A DNA stretch of 61,847 bases from a virus: IMG/VR virus record IMGVR_UViG_3300014913_000013, positions 1 to 61,847 of that record, one strand, 5' to 3'. Made by a program: the position numbers and the translations under genes. The notes under the pieces were generated by a model. It made no database searches, was not told the origin of the DNA, and saw only the letters and a list, made by a program, of their open reading frames with translations. Every line of letters starts with the position of its first letter. Position 1 is the stretch's first letter. Shown piece after piece: positions 32,390 to 41,115 of this stretch.

Positions 32390-32465
32390 GGCATAAGCGG
32401 TTCCTTATTAATCCCTAAAAAGGATACGTGGTGGCTACCCATGCCCCATGTTAATACCGCTCGCC
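32390..32465 (+). ncRNA. Covarying stem cassette, unit 4
   Basis: GGC/GCC, ATA opposite C, AGCGGT paired perfectly with ACCGCT, TCCTTA. The apical insert is closed by ATTAA/TTAAT and contains ATCC/GGAT and GGT/ACC mini-hairpins. It lies 20 bases before the next start codon. Confidence 0.65.
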
Positions 32466-32485
32466 ACTTTATAGGAGAATTAAAA

Positions 32486-34399
32486 ATGAATAAAGAAGTT
32501 GTACGTGCATCATTGCGGTTATTTAATGCTGTACAGATCAAAGAAGATGCCATAAAGGATGAAAAAATAAATGATACTTTGCTAGAAAGAACTGTGCCTA
32601 ATGGGTACATACTTAATCCCTACATATTTGCCACTACTGAATTACTAAATATTATAGAGGATGTAGTTGGAATATCTGGTGAAAAAGCCAACTCTTCTTT
32701 TCATAAATCATGGGCTGTTGTACGTGATTCTAGCATGGAAGAATTAGTCATGCATCAAATTGTACACTACATAACTACCTATGGATTTGAGGCCCTTGGT
32801 ATTTATAATGAATCTACTGTATACATCCCTAATGAAAAATTAGAATTACCTGAACTACGTGATGGTGGAATTCCTTTGACTGTTATCAAAGCATTTACTG
32901 GGAATGACATGATAACATCAATAATAAAATTGGGGTCTTCTGGTATTGCTTTACATGAAGAAATACTAGATGATATTATGACTATCATCGAGCATAATAA
33001 GTGGGATAGCAAATATTTTATAAATGATATCCAAAACAGGGAACTTAAAACACGCCTGCTTGATTTTTATGGTGTGGTTCCATCTGAACCTGTAGAATTT
33101 TTACGTCATGTTATCAGCAAGCTCACAGATGAATCATTGTTAATTAAGAACTTTGCATTAATAGAGAAAATAAAAGCTTCTAATGGTAAATTCTGTGATG
33201 AACTTATGAAACAGGCTCCGCCTGATCTTGCATCAATATTCTTGAGGTACAAACCTATATTTCTAGCCTTACGTTCTATATCCAAAAACAAAGGGGTATT
33301 TAATAAACTACGAAGGCAGGCTGTTACTATGCACAAGCCTCTGCCTGAAGATTACCTTAATAATGTCACAGGTAGGTTGAAAGAGGGCACATTAGACATT
33401 AAAAAACTGCAAGATAAACTAGAAAAGGCCCCTATATTTAGGAAGATACGCCTTGCTTATGCTTTACGTCATAGAATGGAAGTACAGAGTACTTCAGAAT
33501 CTATTGTGTATCAAGTACGTAATGGTAAAGGATGGTCTACTACTTTTAATTGGGGAGTACCTAAACAAAAGACTGATGAAGTATTTAGAGCGGTGATGTC
33601 CTCTATAATGCTAGATATCAGCAAAAATGTTAAAGATAAAATTATCTATATACCTGAAGGGGTGTACTACTCAATACCGGCTACTGAGAAACAGTTTACT
33701 GGAAATATACCTTCTGGTAGTTATGTATCTGTGCCTGAAGATTTAGTAGTTGGAGTGCAGTGGAAGAATCAGAATGGATATAGAGTAGATTTGGATCTAG
33801 CTTCTATAAGTGTAGAAGGTAAAATAGGGTGGGACAGTTCTTATCGCAGTGTCTCACATAATGTGCTATTTTCTGGGGATGTCACAGATGCACGTGGTAG
33901 AAATGGTGCCTCAGAATTATTTTACTTTTCAGGTTCTAAACCGTACAGCCCTATGCTGATTACTTTGAATTACTATAATTTTGATTCAGATGTGCCTGTA
34001 CCTACTAAATTATTTGCCGCATCAGAAAGAATAAGCAATATGAAAAGAAACTATATGGTGGATGTTAATAACATAGTTTTTTCTTCATTAATAACTGTAA
34101 ACAAGAAGCAAAATTTCTTGGGTTTATACATGCACAATGAAGGTGAAAACAGATTTTACTTTTATCATACCTCTATTGGTGGGGGTATATCTTCTAGGTA
34201 TGACAGTAACACTATAAGAACCCGTGAGTTCTTAGAGACAAAAATGGCATCTCCTATAATTCTTAACGAAGTATTAGAATCAGCAGGGGCTATAGTAATC
34301 ACTGATAAAAAGGAGATATTAGAGGATAACTATATTGACTTATCTCCAGAGAATATTGACAAAAATAGTTTTATAGATATATTGGTAGGGGAAATGTAA
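32486..34399 (+). CDS. Large protein with C-terminal TerD-like domain (637 aa)
   Basis: The start at 32486 follows TAGGAG. Residues about 1-400 are an alpha-helical solenoid-like region. Near residues 430-510, VDLDLASISVEGKIGW and then VLFSGDVTDARGRNGASEL follow the TerD-type pattern (DLDLS, GxIGW, SGDxTxA...GAxE) also seen at the end of large bacterial proteins linked to tellurite-type stress systems. Its function in a phage is unknown. It begins a five-gene coupled run ending in the radical SAM gene. Confidence 0.5.
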   Translation: MNKEVVRASLRLFNAVQIKEDAIKDEKINDTLLERTVPNGYILNPYIFATTELLNIIEDVVGISGEKANSSFHKSWAVVRDSSMEELVMHQIVHYITTYGFEALGIYNESTVYIPNEKLELPELRDGGIPLTVIKAFTGNDMITSIIKLGSSGIALHEEILDDIMTIIEHNKWDSKYFINDIQNRELKTRLLDFYGVVPSEPVEFLRHVISKLTDESLLIKNFALIEKIKASNGKFCDELMKQAPPDLASIFLRYKPIFLALRSISKNKGVFNKLRRQAVTMHKPLPEDYLNNVTGRLKEGTLDIKKLQDKLEKAPIFRKIRLAYALRHRMEVQSTSESIVYQVRNGKGWSTTFNWGVPKQKTDEVFRAVMSSIMLDISKNVKDKIIYIPEGVYYSIPATEKQFTGNIPSGSYVSVPEDLVVGVQWKNQNGYRVDLDLASISVEGKIGWDSSYRSVSHNVLFSGDVTDARGRNGASELFYFSGSKPYSPMLITLNYYNFDSDVPVPTKLFAASERISNMKRNYMVDVNNIVFSSLITVNKKQNFLGLYMHNEGENRFYFYHTSIGGGISSRYDSNTIRTREFLETKMASPIILNEVLESAGAIVITDKKEILEDNYIDLSPENIDKNSFIDILVGEM

Positions 34400-34986
34400 T
34401 GAGTTTTTTTGACAAACAGAAAAAGTCTAAATCCAAGAAGTTTGAAAAAGCTACTGAAGGGATGACTAAAGAAGAAATACGTGAAGCTGAACTGTGTTTA
34501 CTTAAACCAGAACCTATACCACCGTATGATGGTGAACAACCAAAACATAAGAGCGAATTATCTTCTAGAACTGCTTTAATAGTTTTTAAGGATAAGGCAC
34601 AACAAGATTTAATAGGGGAAATATTCCATATACGCACATCTATCAATGGCACTACGTATATCACAGATATTTCCCTATTAGAAAACATAGCAAAAATGGT
34701 AAAGGAGGATGTATATTCTATTGTAGATGGTAAGATAGTTGAAATAGCCCCACTTGAATCTGGTGAATGTCAATCAGATTATGAGTTTGTGCCACTTAGT
34801 ACTGAACAAGAACAGTCATTAAAAAAGAAAGCTAGAAAAAAATACAAAAAAATACTAAATACTAATGATGCCAAAGCTATGAAAAAATTTATGTCTAAAC
34901 ATTTTCCTGATATACATGAAACAGTACCAGAATCAGAGGTGGAAGTACTAGAGGAAAAGGTTATTCGTAAAAGGAGAAAATTATAA
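34399..34986 (+). CDS. Hypothetical phage protein (195 aa)
   Basis: TAATG coupling. The middle SRTALIVFKDKAQQDLIGEI then GTTYITDISLLENIA is a conserved phage pattern. N- and C-termini are Lys-rich and charged. No enzyme motif. Confidence 0.55.
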   Translation: MSFFDKQKKSKSKKFEKATEGMTKEEIREAELCLLKPEPIPPYDGEQPKHKSELSSRTALIVFKDKAQQDLIGEIFHIRTSINGTTYITDISLLENIAKMVKEDVYSIVDGKIVEIAPLESGECQSDYEFVPLSTEQEQSLKKKARKKYKKILNTNDAKAMKKFMSKHFPDIHETVPESEVEVLEEKVIRKRRKL

Positions 34987-35333
34987 TGATAAAATGGTTC
35001 AAGACATTATTTAGTATGGTGTCTGACTATATATGGCTGTGCAAACGTATAGAAAGTGTAGAGAATGACTTGGTTTATTTACAAAATGAACTGAGACACC
35101 GCACAGAAGTACATCTTGACATACATCATATTAGTAAATTTCCAACATCAGTAATAGTTATTGGTAGATATCGCAATAGGGACTATGTAAAGACATTTAA
35201 TTTCACTCATGAAGGTATGGGAGAACTTCTTCATATAATGCGTAGTTTAGAACGTCAATATGGGCATATTAAATATGTAGACTGCCCCCCATTATTTGAT
35301 GCTACCATTGAAAAATATACTAAAGAGTACTAA
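34986..35333 (+). CDS. Hypothetical protein (115 aa)
   Basis: TAATG coupling, with AAGGAG inside the upstream gene. A short amphipathic or hydrophobic N-terminus, a brief coiled coil and an alpha/beta C-terminus with HIDHH-like His residues (LDIHHISKF). Unrecognised. Confidence 0.55.
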   Translation: MIKWFKTLFSMVSDYIWLCKRIESVENDLVYLQNELRHRTEVHLDIHHISKFPTSVIVIGRYRNRDYVKTFNFTHEGMGELLHIMRSLERQYGHIKYVDCPPLFDATIEKYTKEY

Positions 35334-38300
35334 ATGAAAAAATTACCTGATACTTTACCCTCATACTACAGCCCAAGAATTTCAAGTGAATTACCTGATT
35401 GTTCAAGCCCACTAACTTTTGATACGTACAGCAGATGCTCAATGCGCTGCCAATATTGCGTACCTAAAGGTTCTGGAATAACAATGGCAGACGGCACTAT
35501 CAAAAAAGTAGAGGAAGTAATAGTTGGCGATATTCTTCTTGGGTACAATGAAAAAACCAAGAAACCGGAAGCCACTGTAGTAAAACAATGTATGAAACAT
35601 ACAGAAAGTATGTATGCAACATTCGTCTTTTCTGGTAATGGGGGTTCTTTTAGCACCACATTAAACCACCCTATTTTTACAAAGGAACAAGGTTGGATTG
35701 ATGCTAGATACGTAAAAAAGGGTATGCATGTACTACGGCATAATAAATTCGCACCTGAAATTACAGAATCTAGGTTTATTGAATTAATCTTTCATAAAAA
35801 AGTACCAAAAGGTGCTTTTTCTGAGAATAAACAATTATACCCTATATGGAACCAAATGGTGCAAAGATGCCATAATCCAAATGCCCATAATTTTAAATAT
35901 TATGGACTACGTGGTGTACAAGTTTGTAAAGAATGGAGATATGACCCCAGACCTTTTTATAAATGGGCTGAAAAACAAGGGTACAGAAAAAGATTAGAAT
36001 TAGATCGTATAAGTACTAATGGTGATTATACGCCATCTAATTGTAGGTGGGTGACACATAAAGAAAATTCATCTAATAGAAATAAGAATGGTAAGGATAA
36101 TAAAACTGGATATACTGGTATATACCAAAAAAACGGCAGATTTTACATTAGAAAACATGGCAAAAATAGGTCGTATACACTTCCAGAACAAGCAGCCATA
36201 TTGTACGATAGAAAAGTAAAACCTGTTAATTTTGAAAGGATCCCATTTGCTGAATTTAGATGGGAGAAAATTAAATATGTAAGAACACATTATAAAACAA
36301 TACAAGTACATAATTTCGAGTGCTGGCCTAATAATGATTATTGTACACAAAATAAGCGCAACACAAGAAAGTTTGAATTACATCATGGAGTTGTAGTGTC
36401 TAATTGTTTCTCACACTCTCAAAAGGATGTGAATCCTGGCACTAAAGATGCCCCATTACAGAGTGTAGATGTAGATAAACTATTTAAAATGATTGATGGT
36501 ACTTCTAAAACCAAAGAAGCTCAGTTATTTTATAAGTATTTCTTTAAGGATAAATTTCTATTCCATTGGGGTGGGTTAGCAGATAGTTTTTGTCACTATG
36601 AAAGAAAGTATGGCACTTCTTACGAAATATTAAAGGGTTTATTAGAAAGAAAGTACCCACTCATGTTCAGTTCTAAAGGCCCTGCTATAACTGATGATAA
36701 ATATATTCAGTTATTTGAGCAGTACGCTTATCAGAATACTGTTGCATTCCAATTCAGCATAGTAACAGCAGATGACAGTTTAGCAAAAAAAGTAGAACCA
36801 GGAGTACCCAGTCCCACAGAACGATTAGAATACATGAAGATGCTTAGTGATATGGGGTACTGGTGTTTAGATAAGGATACAGAGATTTTCCATAAAACTG
36901 AAAATTCTCCATATGTTAGGAAATCTACACTACAACGTGTATATAAAACTGGAAATACTATACAAGTGAACTGTAATGGGAAATGGAAAGAAGCGTACCC
37001 CATGCGTATAGAATATAGTGGTTATTGGTATAAAGTAACACTGCGCAATGGTGCTGAAATAATACAAATAGACAAGCACGAGAATTTCACAGACAGTGGC
37101 ATTAAAAAAGGGGAAAACCTCAAAGTTGGTGACAGATTATTAGTATCTACAAAACCTATGAATTGGGATTGCTCCAGGGGTACATTTGATCTTGGAAGAT
37201 TTGTGGGTTTGTGGGTAGCAGAAGGGTGTTACATAGGAAGTAAACAGGGCTTTAAATTTACCTATGGCACACACGAGGAAGAATACATACAGTTCACCAG
37301 ACAGTTTGCAGAGAAATTAGGAGGGGCTGTCCACATTCAGCATAATGGTAGTTGGACAGATGTGATTGTGTATTCCAATTATATAAAAACATTGCTGGAC
37401 TCTTTTATTATTAGAGGACGTACCTGTGATACTATAACACTAGATGATGTATGTCATTCAATGTCCAAAGATTTTAAAATAGGACTGCTTGCTGGATGGG
37501 AGGAAGGAGACGGGAATGATAAACGCCAGATTGGATCAACATCTATACAACTTATAAAGGATATGTTTGTCCTTGCTAATTCTATAGGAGTTAAGTGTAG
37601 TATGCCCTCTCCCACTATATTGCAGGTGTGTGATATACTTACTAAGAATGCCAAAGTCTACAAATTTAACCCTAATACAAGCCCATACAGTAGAAAAATG
37701 TACTCCGAAGTGGTATCTATAGAAAAGTACAAACGCCCAAGAATAAAATATGCCTACTGCTTAGAAGTCCCAGAAGGGAATTCCTTTGAGCTAACCAATG
37801 GAATAGTAACGCATAACTGCGTGCTGCGACTACGCCCATTCATTATAGGTGTTACAGATGAAACCCTGCCAGAGCTATTACAAAAAGCGTATGAATCTGG
37901 TGCAAAGGCTATAAGCACAGAATTCTACGCATTAGATCATAGGTGTGTTGGTAGTATGAGAAAAGCTACCAACAGAATGGGAGAATTGATGGGCATAAAG
38001 GACATATTTACGTATTTCACAAAGCTCTCACCAAAAGAACGTGGTGGGTATAATAGATTAAATAGGCTCATAAAGGAACCCTACGTAAAATATATGTATA
38101 CATTTTGCCAAGAGCACGATATGGTATTTGCATGTAGTGACCCAGATTACAAAGAACTATGTTCAGGCACAGCTAATTGCTGTGGACTCCCACCAAAAGG
38201 GTACCACCCAACCAGAGATTTGAATAACTGGTCATCTAATCAACTTACCAGTTACGTTATGGAAGCCAGGATAGATTATCACAAAACTGGTAAGTTAAGA

Positions 38301-38699
38301 ATATTTAAATTTGATGAAGTGTACGGCACACCTGATTGGATATTTGATGATATAGCATTAAGCCATCAAGATATAGGGTGTACTAAATATCCATACGCTA
38401 TGCGTAAACAATTAACACTAAAACATTTGTTACAAGAAAAATGGAACAACCTTAAATCATATGCTAATCCACGTAATTATTTACATGGTAAAATAGTGCC
38501 AATAGGTGTAGATAATTCTGATAATATGTTATATAGATATAATCCAAGTGCATATGAAGAAGTGTGGACAAATGATGGTGTAGACTTGTCGTGGGATTGG
38601 AGAGATACACACACAAAATATTACGATATAAATATGTGGGGCAATGATAATATAAAATTGGATAATTGTGAGGAGTGTGCCAATGATACGAGAATTTAA
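35334..38699 (+). CDS. Radical SAM protein with two inteins (1121 aa precursor)
   Basis: Exteins are residues 1-41, 358-510 and 829-1121, giving a 487-aa mature protein. The cluster motif is CSMRCQY plus the C-extein Cys (CxxxCxxC), so it is complete only after intein 1 is spliced. Downstream, FSIVTADDSLAKKVEPGVPS then PTERLEYMKML matches the spore-photoproduct-lyase/COG1533-like radical SAM group (SI...D......EPG.PSP..RL). Extra Cys in the C-terminus may bind another cluster. The substrate is unknown; context with a glycosyltransferase and another radical SAM protein suggests nucleobase chemistry. Confidence 0.8.
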   Translation: MKKLPDTLPSYYSPRISSELPDCSSPLTFDTYSRCSMRCQYCVPKGSGITMADGTIKKVEEVIVGDILLGYNEKTKKPEATVVKQCMKHTESMYATFVFSGNGGSFSTTLNHPIFTKEQGWIDARYVKKGMHVLRHNKFAPEITESRFIELIFHKKVPKGAFSENKQLYPIWNQMVQRCHNPNAHNFKYYGLRGVQVCKEWRYDPRPFYKWAEKQGYRKRLELDRISTNGDYTPSNCRWVTHKENSSNRNKNGKDNKTGYTGIYQKNGRFYIRKHGKNRSYTLPEQAAILYDRKVKPVNFERIPFAEFRWEKIKYVRTHYKTIQVHNFECWPNNDYCTQNKRNTRKFELHHGVVVSNCFSHSQKDVNPGTKDAPLQSVDVDKLFKMIDGTSKTKEAQLFYKYFFKDKFLFHWGGLADSFCHYERKYGTSYEILKGLLERKYPLMFSSKGPAITDDKYIQLFEQYAYQNTVAFQFSIVTADDSLAKKVEPGVPSPTERLEYMKMLSDMGYWCLDKDTEIFHKTENSPYVRKSTLQRVYKTGNTIQVNCNGKWKEAYPMRIEYSGYWYKVTLRNGAEIIQIDKHENFTDSGIKKGENLKVGDRLLVSTKPMNWDCSRGTFDLGRFVGLWVAEGCYIGSKQGFKFTYGTHEEEYIQFTRQFAEKLGGAVHIQHNGSWTDVIVYSNYIKTLLDSFIIRGRTCDTITLDDVCHSMSKDFKIGLLAGWEEGDGNDKRQIGSTSIQLIKDMFVLANSIGVKCSMPSPTILQVCDILTKNAKVYKFNPNTSPYSRKMYSEVVSIEKYKRPRIKYAYCLEVPEGNSFELTNGIVTHNCVLRLRPFIIGVTDETLPELLQKAYESGAKAISTEFYALDHRCVGSMRKATNRMGELMGIKDIFTYFTKLSPKERGGYNRLNRLIKEPYVKYMYTFCQEHDMVFACSDPDYKELCSGTANCCGLPPKGYHPTRDLNNWSSNQLTSYVMEARIDYHKTGKLRIFKFDEVYGTPDWIFDDIALSHQDIGCTKYPYAMRKQLTLKHLLQEKWNNLKSYANPRNYLHGKIVPIGVDNSDNMLYRYNPSAYEEVWTNDGVDLSWDWRDTHTKYYDINMWGNDNIKLDNCEECANDTRI
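35457..36404 (+). mobile_element. Intein 1 in the radical SAM gene (316 aa)
   Basis: It begins at Cys42 (CVPKGSGITMADGTIKKVEE, block A), has TLNHPIFT as block B, and ends HHGVVVSN with Cys +1. Between lies a nuclease domain with YGLRGVQVCKEW and LDRISTNGDYTPSNCRWVT, an HNH-type homing endonuclease pattern. It interrupts the protein at the third cluster cysteine. Confidence 0.85.
36864..37817 (+). mobile_element. Intein 2 in the radical SAM gene (318 aa)
   Basis: Starts CLDKDTEIFHKTE after GYW and ends SFELTNGIVTHN before Cys +1. GRFVGLWVAEGCYIG and FKIGLLAGWEEGDG are two LAGLIDADG helices, so the homing nuclease is of a different family from intein 1. Confidence 0.85.
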
Positions 38700-38883
38700 A
38701 AACCCAGAATACGTACAAATAACTGTTGTGCTGAGGGATGGATATGTATATGAACGTAAAGATATACCTGAAGCTCCTCTTGGAGACGGTGAAAAATACG
38801 TTTCTTTTTGGGATGATGATCATATAAAAATAATTCCACTTGACCTAGTAGATCATATAAAATTACACGAAAATTCTGTGTAA
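38683..38883 (+). CDS. Small hypothetical protein (66 aa)
   Basis: The ATG at 38683 follows GAGGAG and overlaps the radical SAM gene by 17 bases. Beta-rich. Unrecognised. Confidence 0.55.
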   Translation: MIREFKNPEYVQITVVLRDGYVYERKDIPEAPLGDGEKYVSFWDDDHIKIIPLDLVDHIKLHENSV

Positions 38884-38902
38884 TATTAAATTGGGGGCAG
38901 TG

Positions 38903-39073
38903 ATGTATTATTGTTTTTTTGTGTTTAATGGACTTACTTATAAAACAAAGGCAAAAGAAATTAGTGTATTTCAGCATGGTTTCTGGGTGACTAGTCTATT
39001 GGAGTATACTAATGGGTCTGATTGTGCTTATTGGATACCACCAAGTAAGATAGAATATATAGAAAAGGTATAA
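38903..39073 (+). CDS. Small hypothetical protein (56 aa)
   Basis: GGGGGC is 5 bases before the ATG at 38903; GTG at 38900 and TTG at 38891 are alternative starts. Aromatic beta-rich protein. Unrecognised. Confidence 0.5.
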   Translation: MYYCFFVFNGLTYKTKAKEISVFQHGFWVTSLLEYTNGSDCAYWIPPSKIEYIEKV

Positions 39074-39074
39074 T

Positions 39075-39452
39075 ATGGACTGTGCATGTACAGTAGAAGT
39101 ATACATAGATGATCACTGTGAATCTTTATCTAATAAATTTGTGAAAGCCCGTAAGGAACATAAGTGCACTGAATGTCGTAGGGTGATAGCAATAGGTGAA
39201 GAATACTTTAGGGAAGTAACTTCTTATGAAAACAGTATATCTACGTATAAAACGTGTGAGGATTGTTACTCTATAAGACAGGTATTTTTTAGTAGTGGCT
39301 GGTGTTATGGAGAAGTTAGGGAAAACATGGAAGAATTCATATGGGATTGTAATGGAGATGTTTCTGTATCTTGTATTTTAATGCTAACCAAACCTGCTAG
39401 AGATTGGGTATTAGATATAATAGAAGAGGTGTACAATAATTATGAAGATTAA
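39075..39452 (+). CDS. Conserved phage zinc protein (125 aa)
   Basis: KARKEHKCTECRRVIAIGEE then YKTCEDC is a CxxC...CxxC site typical of a common phage family with an additional C-terminal Cys-containing helix (WCYGEVRENMEEFIWDC). Function unknown. Overlaps the glycosyltransferase gene by 11 bases. Confidence 0.65.
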   Translation: MDCACTVEVYIDDHCESLSNKFVKARKEHKCTECRRVIAIGEEYFREVTSYENSISTYKTCEDCYSIRQVFFSSGWCYGEVRENMEEFIWDCNGDVSVSCILMLTKPARDWVLDIIEEVYNNYED

Positions 39453-40272
39453 GGATACTATTATAATCATTAATTCAAGTAACAGGGCAGACAAAGTAGT
39501 TACGCACAAGATGTTCAAAAATGTTGAGATGGAATGGTTGTATGCTGTACCAGTAGAGCAACATACACAATATTTAAATAACCCTAATATTTCTGATCAT
39601 ATTATTACCATACCTGAAGAAGTGCCACAATTTTTATCATCTCAGCGTCAATGGGTTATGGAAAATTTCACTAAAGAAGGATATAAGTACGTATGGTTTA
39701 TGGATGATGACCTTACCTTCTTTAGAAGAGTTGATATGAGACTCAAGAAATGCAAAAAGAAGCATGTAGCAAAAATGGTAAATGAGGTACGTAAACACCT
39801 AACAGAAATGCCAGTAGTAGCCATCTCAACTAGGCTTGGAAATAATAGGGTAGTGGAAGACTATGATGAAACTAATCGGATTACTCGTTGTTACGCTATG
39901 AGTACAAAAGCATTTGTAGATGTTGGTGCTACCTTTGCTCCATTTGAACCATTCTTGGCACAAGATTTTCATATTAACTTATGCTTCCTTAATAAAGGGT
40001 ATAATAATCGTATACTGTATACATATGCTCAAGAAGATATTGGTAGTAATGCAGAAGGTGGATGCAGTGTATATAGAAATCAGGAATTACAAAAGAGAGT
40101 ATCCTTTTGGATGGCTGATAATCACCCAGAAGTTACTGTAAAAGTAAAATCTAGTAAAAATTGGAAGGGATACAAAGGGGCACGTGTAGATATGGTGGTG
40201 CAATGGAAAAAAGCGTACAAGCCAGTAAAGAAAAGAACTAGGGGGGGCCTTAGAAGGTTACTTAATAAATGA
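39442..40272 (+). CDS. TET-associated-type glycosyltransferase (276 aa)
   Basis: The opening strand IIIINSSNRADKVVTHKM, FLSSQRQWVMENF, and the metal-binding VWFMDDDLTFFRR near residue 90 fit the GT-A fold of the TAGT family, described in phage base-modification gene clusters. The later EGGCSVYRNQEL also fits. TAGT enzymes are proposed to glycosylate hydroxymethylated bases in DNA. No TET/JBP dioxygenase or hydroxymethylase is in the window; it may lie outside. Overlaps the next gene by ATGA. Confidence 0.65.
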   Translation: MKIKDTIIIINSSNRADKVVTHKMFKNVEMEWLYAVPVEQHTQYLNNPNISDHIITIPEEVPQFLSSQRQWVMENFTKEGYKYVWFMDDDLTFFRRVDMRLKKCKKKHVAKMVNEVRKHLTEMPVVAISTRLGNNRVVEDYDETNRITRCYAMSTKAFVDVGATFAPFEPFLAQDFHINLCFLNKGYNNRILYTYAQEDIGSNAEGGCSVYRNQELQKRVSFWMADNHPEVTVKVKSSKNWKGYKGARVDMVVQWKKAYKPVKKRTRGGLRRLLNK

Positions 40273-41105
40273 TATTATTTAATACAATAGCATTAGAAAT
40301 AGGAGCAATGTGCAATCGCAAGTGCTGGTTCTGCCCAAATGCGTATAATACACGCCCAGATGAATTTATGCCTTACGAATTGATAAAAAAAATTTTATCT
40401 GAATTAGGCTCTATACAGTATGATAAAAGAATAATATTTTATATATACAACGAACCATTACGTGATAAACGATTGTTAGATATAATCAGGCTATCTAGAA
40501 AAACAGTGCCAAAGGCGACCTTGATGATAGCCACAAATGGGGATTACATAAAGAATACTAAACAAATACAGGAACTATTTAATTCTGGACTTAATCAATT
40601 GCAAATAAATGTCTATTCAAATATGCGTAGGTATAGAAAGTTACTTTCTATAGTAAAAGAGACTGATGCTGAAGAAGGTAATATATACTGTAATACTTCC
40701 CCAAAGAAAAAGTACTATTCAATAGAAATAAAGTTTGATAAGAGATTGACTAAGACAGCATTGAAAATAGGCAGGTTTGAGTTATCTAACAGGAGTGGAC
40801 ATATACCCATAGGTACACCAACAGAACCACTAAAAAGGCTATGTGTACGTCCTTTTAGGGCTATGCAAATTAATTGGAATGGAAAAGTCATACTTTGTTG
40901 TAACGATTACAATGCTGACGTTATTTGTGGTGATGTAAATAAACAAAGCGCCCAGGATATATGGTACAAAAGCACTACACTGGAAATGTATAGGAAAAAA
41001 TTAATAAAATACAACAGGTCTGGTTTGAAATTATGTTCTACATGTTCATTTAAAGGAGGTGAATATCAGCACTTTATTAAAAAGCATTGGCAAGAGTTAG
41101 TATAA
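40269..41105 (+). CDS. Radical SAM/SPASM-like protein (278 aa)
   Basis: The CNRKCWFCPN cluster motif is at residues 15-24. The C-terminal region has CVRPFRAMQINWNGKVILCC and LCSTCSF, a twitch/SPASM-like second iron-sulfur site. Coupled to the glycosyltransferase by ATGA. Related radical SAM genes are found in phage base-hypermodification clusters, so a role in rebuilding a modified pyrimidine side chain is plausible but inferred; peptide modification is the alternative. Confidence 0.7.
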   Translation: MILFNTIALEIGAMCNRKCWFCPNAYNTRPDEFMPYELIKKILSELGSIQYDKRIIFYIYNEPLRDKRLLDIIRLSRKTVPKATLMIATNGDYIKNTKQIQELFNSGLNQLQINVYSNMRRYRKLLSIVKETDAEEGNIYCNTSPKKKYYSIEIKFDKRLTKTALKIGRFELSNRSGHIPIGTPTEPLKRLCVRPFRAMQINWNGKVILCCNDYNADVICGDVNKQSAQDIWYKSTTLEMYRKKLIKYNRSGLKLCSTCSFKGGEYQHFIKKHWQELV

Positions 41106-41115
41106 GGAGTATCAC

